Program-made: the position numbers and the translations under genes
Assembly (NCBI GenBank): GCA_012523705.1
Contig: JAAYTU010000075.1
Location: 1 to 46,674 of the forward strand
From: Clostridiaceae bacterium
GTDB taxonomy: Bacteria > Bacillota > Clostridia > DSM-8532
Direction of reading: 5' to 3'
DNA: 46,674 nt
Shown: positions 44,122 through 46,674 of the stretch, one piece after another
How positions within the stretch are numbered: position 1 is the stretch's first letter
Layout: the number at the start of each line of letters is the position of its first letter
The notes under the pieces: generated by a model
What the model saw: the letters and a program-made list of their open reading frames with translations, nothing else
Databases searched by the model: none
What the model was told of the DNA's origin: nothing

Positions 44122-44354
44122 CACAGGGAGACGGTCCTTTTGTGTTTTGCATTTACATGTAACACAAGGGGACTGTCCTTTTGTGTTTTGCAACTCCATG
44201 TAGCGGCTGCTGCCTGCTACCATTTAGCGCTCCAGAGAAACATCCGGTTTTTAGTCGCGCCCGCTACGCAATCCATGCTCCGCTTTAAATGGTAGCAGGC
44301 ACCTCCGCTTAAAGCGCACAGAAGGACGTTTCCCCTGTAATACCTCTGTGTTAA
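44118..44354. repeat. Composite inverted-repeat element after the amidase gene (MITE-like)
   Basis: The 237-base block is framed by TTAACACAG (44118-44126) and CTGTGTTAA (44346-44354). Inside lies a perfect 16-base inverted repeat, TGCCTGCTACCATTTA (44211-44226) with its complement at 44286-44301, enclosing a GC-rich centre unlike the neighbours. It also includes two tandem 41-base units. No ORF lies in it. It could be a small non-autonomous mobile element. Confidence 0.5.
44120..44201 (+). repeat. Two tandem 41-base GGGGAC repeat units, copy D
   Basis: Unit 1 (44120-44160) and unit 2 (44161-44201) are exactly 41 bases each and differ at about six positions. Both contain CCTTTTGTGTTTTGCA and end in CATGT. 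Within each unit AACACA and TGTGTT are inverted arms around the GGGGAC core. Unit 1 begins inside the amidase stop codon. Confidence 0.75.
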
Positions 44355-44388
44355 GTCCCCCTGTTAAACGTTTCATTTCAATAAAAAC

Positions 44389-44428
44389 AGGCTTATCTCC
44401 GTATTATCCGGGATAAGCCTTATTTTAT
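44389..44428. terminator. Bidirectional terminator between the amidase and acyl-CoA synthetase genes
   Basis: AGGCTTATC (44389-44397) pairs with GATAAGCCT (44412-44420). TTATTTTATAA follows on the plus strand and TGTTTTTATTG on the minus strand, so it can end transcripts from both converging genes. Confidence 0.88.
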
Positions 44429-44442
44429 AATTGGAAATCTGA

Positions 44443-46077
44443 TTATTTTGTAGTCTGTTGTTCAACTAAGCTTGATGCGCCAAACTTTTCTCTTAGTCTA
44501 GGCTTTTCAATCTTTCCTGTCGGGTTGCGAGGAACTTTATCAAATATAATCCTCCTTGGCCTCTTGTATCGAGGTAAATCCATGCAGAATTCTTTTATTC
44601 CCTGCTCGGTGCAGCTATGTCCAGGTTTTAATTCAATAATGGCAGCTGCGATCTCCCCAAGGCGATCATCCGGAAGTCCAATAACAGCAACATCCTTGAT
44701 GGAATCATGTGTCCGCAAAAAGTCCTCGATTTGAACAGGATATAGGTTCTCTCCACCGGTGATTATTACATCCTTTTTTCTATCAACCAAATATATGAAG
44801 CCGTCCTCGTCCATCTTTGCCATATCTCCTGAATATAGCCAGCCGCCCTTTAATGTGGCAGCAGTGGCCTTTGGATCATTGTAATAGCATTTCATAACGC
44901 CTGGGCCTTTTATGCAAAGCTCCCCTACTTCACCTTGAACAACAGGCTCGCCTTTATCATCACCAATCTTAATCTCCCAATTATGACCTGGTATTCCTAT
45001 AGCGCCGACCTTGTGAATATTTTCTATTCCCAAATGTACGCAGCCAGGACCGATAGACTCGCTTAGACCATAATTGGTATCATAGTCATGATGAGGAAAA
45101 TACTTTTTCCAACGATTTATAAGACTTGGAGGAACGGGCTGGGCACCAATGTGCATAAGTCGCCATCTGGACAAATCGTAGTCCTCTAAGTTCACCGCTC
45201 CACTTTCAATTGCATCTAGAATATCCTGTGCCCATGGAACCAAAAGCCAAACAATAGTAATCTGTTCTTCAGAAACTGTTCTTAATATCCATTCTGGCCT
45301 GATTCCCCTTAAAATCACAGCCTTGCTTCCTGATATCAGGCTGCCAAACCAGTGCATTTTTGCTCCAGTATGATACAAAGGAGGAATGCATAAGAAATTA
45401 TCCTCCCTGGTTTGTCCATGGTGGTTTTGTTCAGTATGGCAAGCAGACATCAAACTGCTGTGAGTATGTAAAATAGCTTTTGGGAAACCTGTCGTTCCCG
45501 ATGAGAAATATATAACTGCATCATCTTCATCAGATATTTCAACCTTGGGATCTGATGAGGGGCAGTTTGCAGTAAGTCTGTCATAGTTCTCAGCATAAGG
45601 AGGACGTCCCTCTCCTGCATAGAACAATAGTCTTATCTTTGGGATCTTTGAATATATGCTTTCTAATCTACCAATAAATTCAGGGCCAAAAATCAGGGCT
45701 GATGAATCAGAAAGGTCTAAACAATACCTTATTTCTTCTGCCGTATAGCGAAAATTCAATGGTACTGCAATGGCTCCGGCCTTTAGTATCCCAAAATAAA
45801 TAGGCAACCATTCTAAACAGTTCATTAGTAGAATAGCTACCTTATCTCCCTTTTTTACTCCCCGCTTGATCAATAGATTAGCAAACCTGTTGGCTTTTTC
45901 GTCAAAAACCTTCCAGGTCATATCTCTGCGGTATTCTCCGGCAGGATTATTCTCAATCAGTTCATATTCGTGCCAGATAACATTGTGAGAATCTTGCAGT
46001 TCCAGATTGATTTCAGTAAGACATTTTTCGTCCCCGTATAATTTAGCATTACGAGTCAAAAATTCTGTGATTGGCAT
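44443..46077 (-). CDS. AMP-dependent acyl-CoA synthetase (ANL family)
   Basis: The 544-residue enzyme has the P-loop-like YFSSGTTGFPKAIL (about residue 185), TNYGLSES, GWLYSGDMAKMDEDGFIYLVDRKKD and the C-terminal RNPTGKIEKPRLRE with the catalytic Lys. It activates a carboxylic acid with ATP and CoA; substrate could be a medium or long-chain fatty acid or an aromatic acid. The first Gly after TTG is followed by Phe, and the usual PKG is PKA. The ATG at 46077 has GGGAGG upstream; a longer frame to 46149 has none. It stands alone, so no pathway can be named. Confidence 0.9.
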   Translation of the reverse strand: MPITEFLTRNAKLYGDEKCLTEINLELQDSHNVIWHEYELIENNPAGEYRRDMTWKVFDEKANRFANLLIKRGVKKGDKVAILLMNCLEWLPIYFGILKAGAIAVPLNFRYTAEEIRYCLDLSDSSALIFGPEFIGRLESIYSKIPKIRLLFYAGEGRPPYAENYDRLTANCPSSDPKVEISDEDDAVIYFSSGTTGFPKAILHTHSSLMSACHTEQNHHGQTREDNFLCIPPLYHTGAKMHWFGSLISGSKAVILRGIRPEWILRTVSEEQITIVWLLVPWAQDILDAIESGAVNLEDYDLSRWRLMHIGAQPVPPSLINRWKKYFPHHDYDTNYGLSESIGPGCVHLGIENIHKVGAIGIPGHNWEIKIGDDKGEPVVQGEVGELCIKGPGVMKCYYNDPKATAATLKGGWLYSGDMAKMDEDGFIYLVDRKKDVIITGGENLYPVQIEDFLRTHDSIKDVAVIGLPDDRLGEIAAAIIELKPGHSCTEQGIKEFCMDLPRYKRPRRIIFDKVPRNPTGKIEKPRLREKFGASSLVEQQTTK

Positions 46078-46238
46078 TTTCCGTCCTCCCATTCTACAAA
46101 TTATGAAATAAAAAAACAAATACTTAACTACTATAATACCATTTATCATTATAAGATTTTATTATTTTTAAATCAACCTCTATTTAGTGCTTCAGATAAA
46201 AAAGCTCTTTAATAAAAAAACACAATCTCCAAATAATT

Positions 46239-46271
46239 AAGATGTTGAAGACTGTATAGCTTCAACATCTT
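46239..46271 (-). terminator. Terminator after the edge gene
   Basis: AAGATGTTGAAG (46239-46250) and CTTCAACATCTT (46260-46271) form a perfect 12-bp stem just behind the stop codon of the minus-strand gene at the window edge. On the minus strand TAATTATTT follows. Confidence 0.8.
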
Positions 46272-46274
46272 TTA

Positions 46275-46674
46275 TTACTGTAATTCTATAAATGCACGAA
46301 TTTTATATGCGTCATCTCTTTTCTCAAAAATAAGCCAATCTCCAGTGAACTCTGGCTCAGGTTCCTCAACTCCGCTGCTTTTGCAAAAAGCATATAAATT
46401 ATCATTTAATACAAATATTTGAGGAATATATTCATTATTAATAATATTGATTTTTTGACACGTCGAAATAATATCTTCTAAATTACTTTCTATAATATTT
46501 TCATCATTAATATGCCAATCTATATTAAACGATATCTTACTGCTTTCATCTGATTCTTGTATTGGAATATCATCCACATTTAAGTCTTTGTATGCTCCGC
46601 CTAGTGATATACCTACTTTCTTTGAATTTGCTAATACTAAATCGCTTCTGATCTCATCCCTATTAAGATGAAGC
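46275..46674 (-). CDS. Hypothetical protein, 5' end outside the window
   Basis: The minus-strand frame stays open from the window edge to a stop at 46275-46277, giving at least 132 residues. An internal GTG at 46577 would give 100 residues but has no ribosome site, and the preceding codons (encoding SLGGAYKDLNVDD) read as normal protein, so the gene is most likely cut by the window. The protein is acidic and rich in Ile and Asn, without membrane segments or motifs I recognise. Its base composition is more AT-rich than its neighbours, which could reflect a recently acquired gene. Confidence 0.65.
   Translation of the reverse strand, partial: LHLNRDEIRSDLVLANSKKVGISLGGAYKDLNVDDIPIQESDESSKISFNIDWHINDENIIESNLEDIISTCQKINIINNEYIPQIFVLNDNLYAFCKSSGVEEPEPEFTGDWLIFEKRDDAYKIRAFIELQ

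Noticed and set aside
1-46674. CRISPR arrays, prophage genes, full insertion sequences, rRNA genes
   Set aside because: No regularly spaced repeats, transposase, integrase, phage structural genes or rRNA sequence were seen on either strand.

Overview
The window reads as a chromosomal segment of an endospore-forming, low-GC Gram-positive anaerobe of the class Clostridia. The signs are spoVS, the RNase Y-YmdB pair, purine-rich Shine-Dalgarno sites, frequent TTG and GTG starts, a lysine riboswitch, a T-box leader, AzlCD, meso-diaminopimelate dehydrogenase and a SigI-like sigma-factor fragment. Most of it is a normal core chromosome. I saw no phage, insertion sequence with a transposase, or CRISPR array.

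Region 1 (15-13169, minus strand): FtsK/SpoIIIE translocase, a TPR membrane protein whose start overlaps the ftsK stop, Ddh, FolD, RNase Y, YmdB, SpoVS, phosphoglucomutase, an HD-GYP protein and a YhaM-type exoribonuclease. Region 2 (13248-15376, plus): dapA-dapB behind a lysine riboswitch whose switching helices can be read from the sequence. DapB makes the substrate of Ddh, so the two regions together give a short route to meso-diaminopimelate. Region 3 (15402-18273): a DUF624 membrane protein, a LURP-one-like protein, a tRNA-Leu(GAG) with its own promoter and terminator, and the AzlC-AzlD branched-chain amino acid exporter.

Region 4 (18324-22738, minus): a DUF1846 protein and an MBOAT plus DHHW pair of the alginate-acetylation type. 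Region 5 (22857-28640, plus): a T-box leader and the operon livK-livH-livM-livG-livF plus a CBS-ACT protein. The specifier triplet of the T-box reads as CUC (leucine), which is decoded by the tRNA-Leu(GAG) found about 6 kb upstream. Region 6 (28697-29540): a 42-residue SigI-like N-terminal fragment behind a SigI-like promoter, then DNA-3-methyladenine glycosylase I.

Region 7 (29530-37674, minus) is the most unusual part. It is a run of eight co-directional genes: membrane-anchored transglutaminase-like protein, Asp/Glu-type racemase, DltA-like adenylating enzyme, DltC-like carrier protein, MBOAT acyltransferase, SGNH-like protein with Cys in place of the catalytic Ser, lipoprotein and an aromatic-acid-exporter-like membrane protein. 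It looks like a variant of the Dlt pathway that couples an amino acid, possibly a D-amino acid other than D-alanine, to a surface polymer.

Region 8 (37982-46674): an MFS exporter, a DEAD-box RNA helicase, a large secreted GHL10 plus amidase cell-wall enzyme, an acyl-CoA synthetase, and a hypothetical gene cut by the window edge. A family of short GGGGAC-containing palindromic repeats lies directly behind stop codons at four places (near 15274, 18287, 37935 and 44120).
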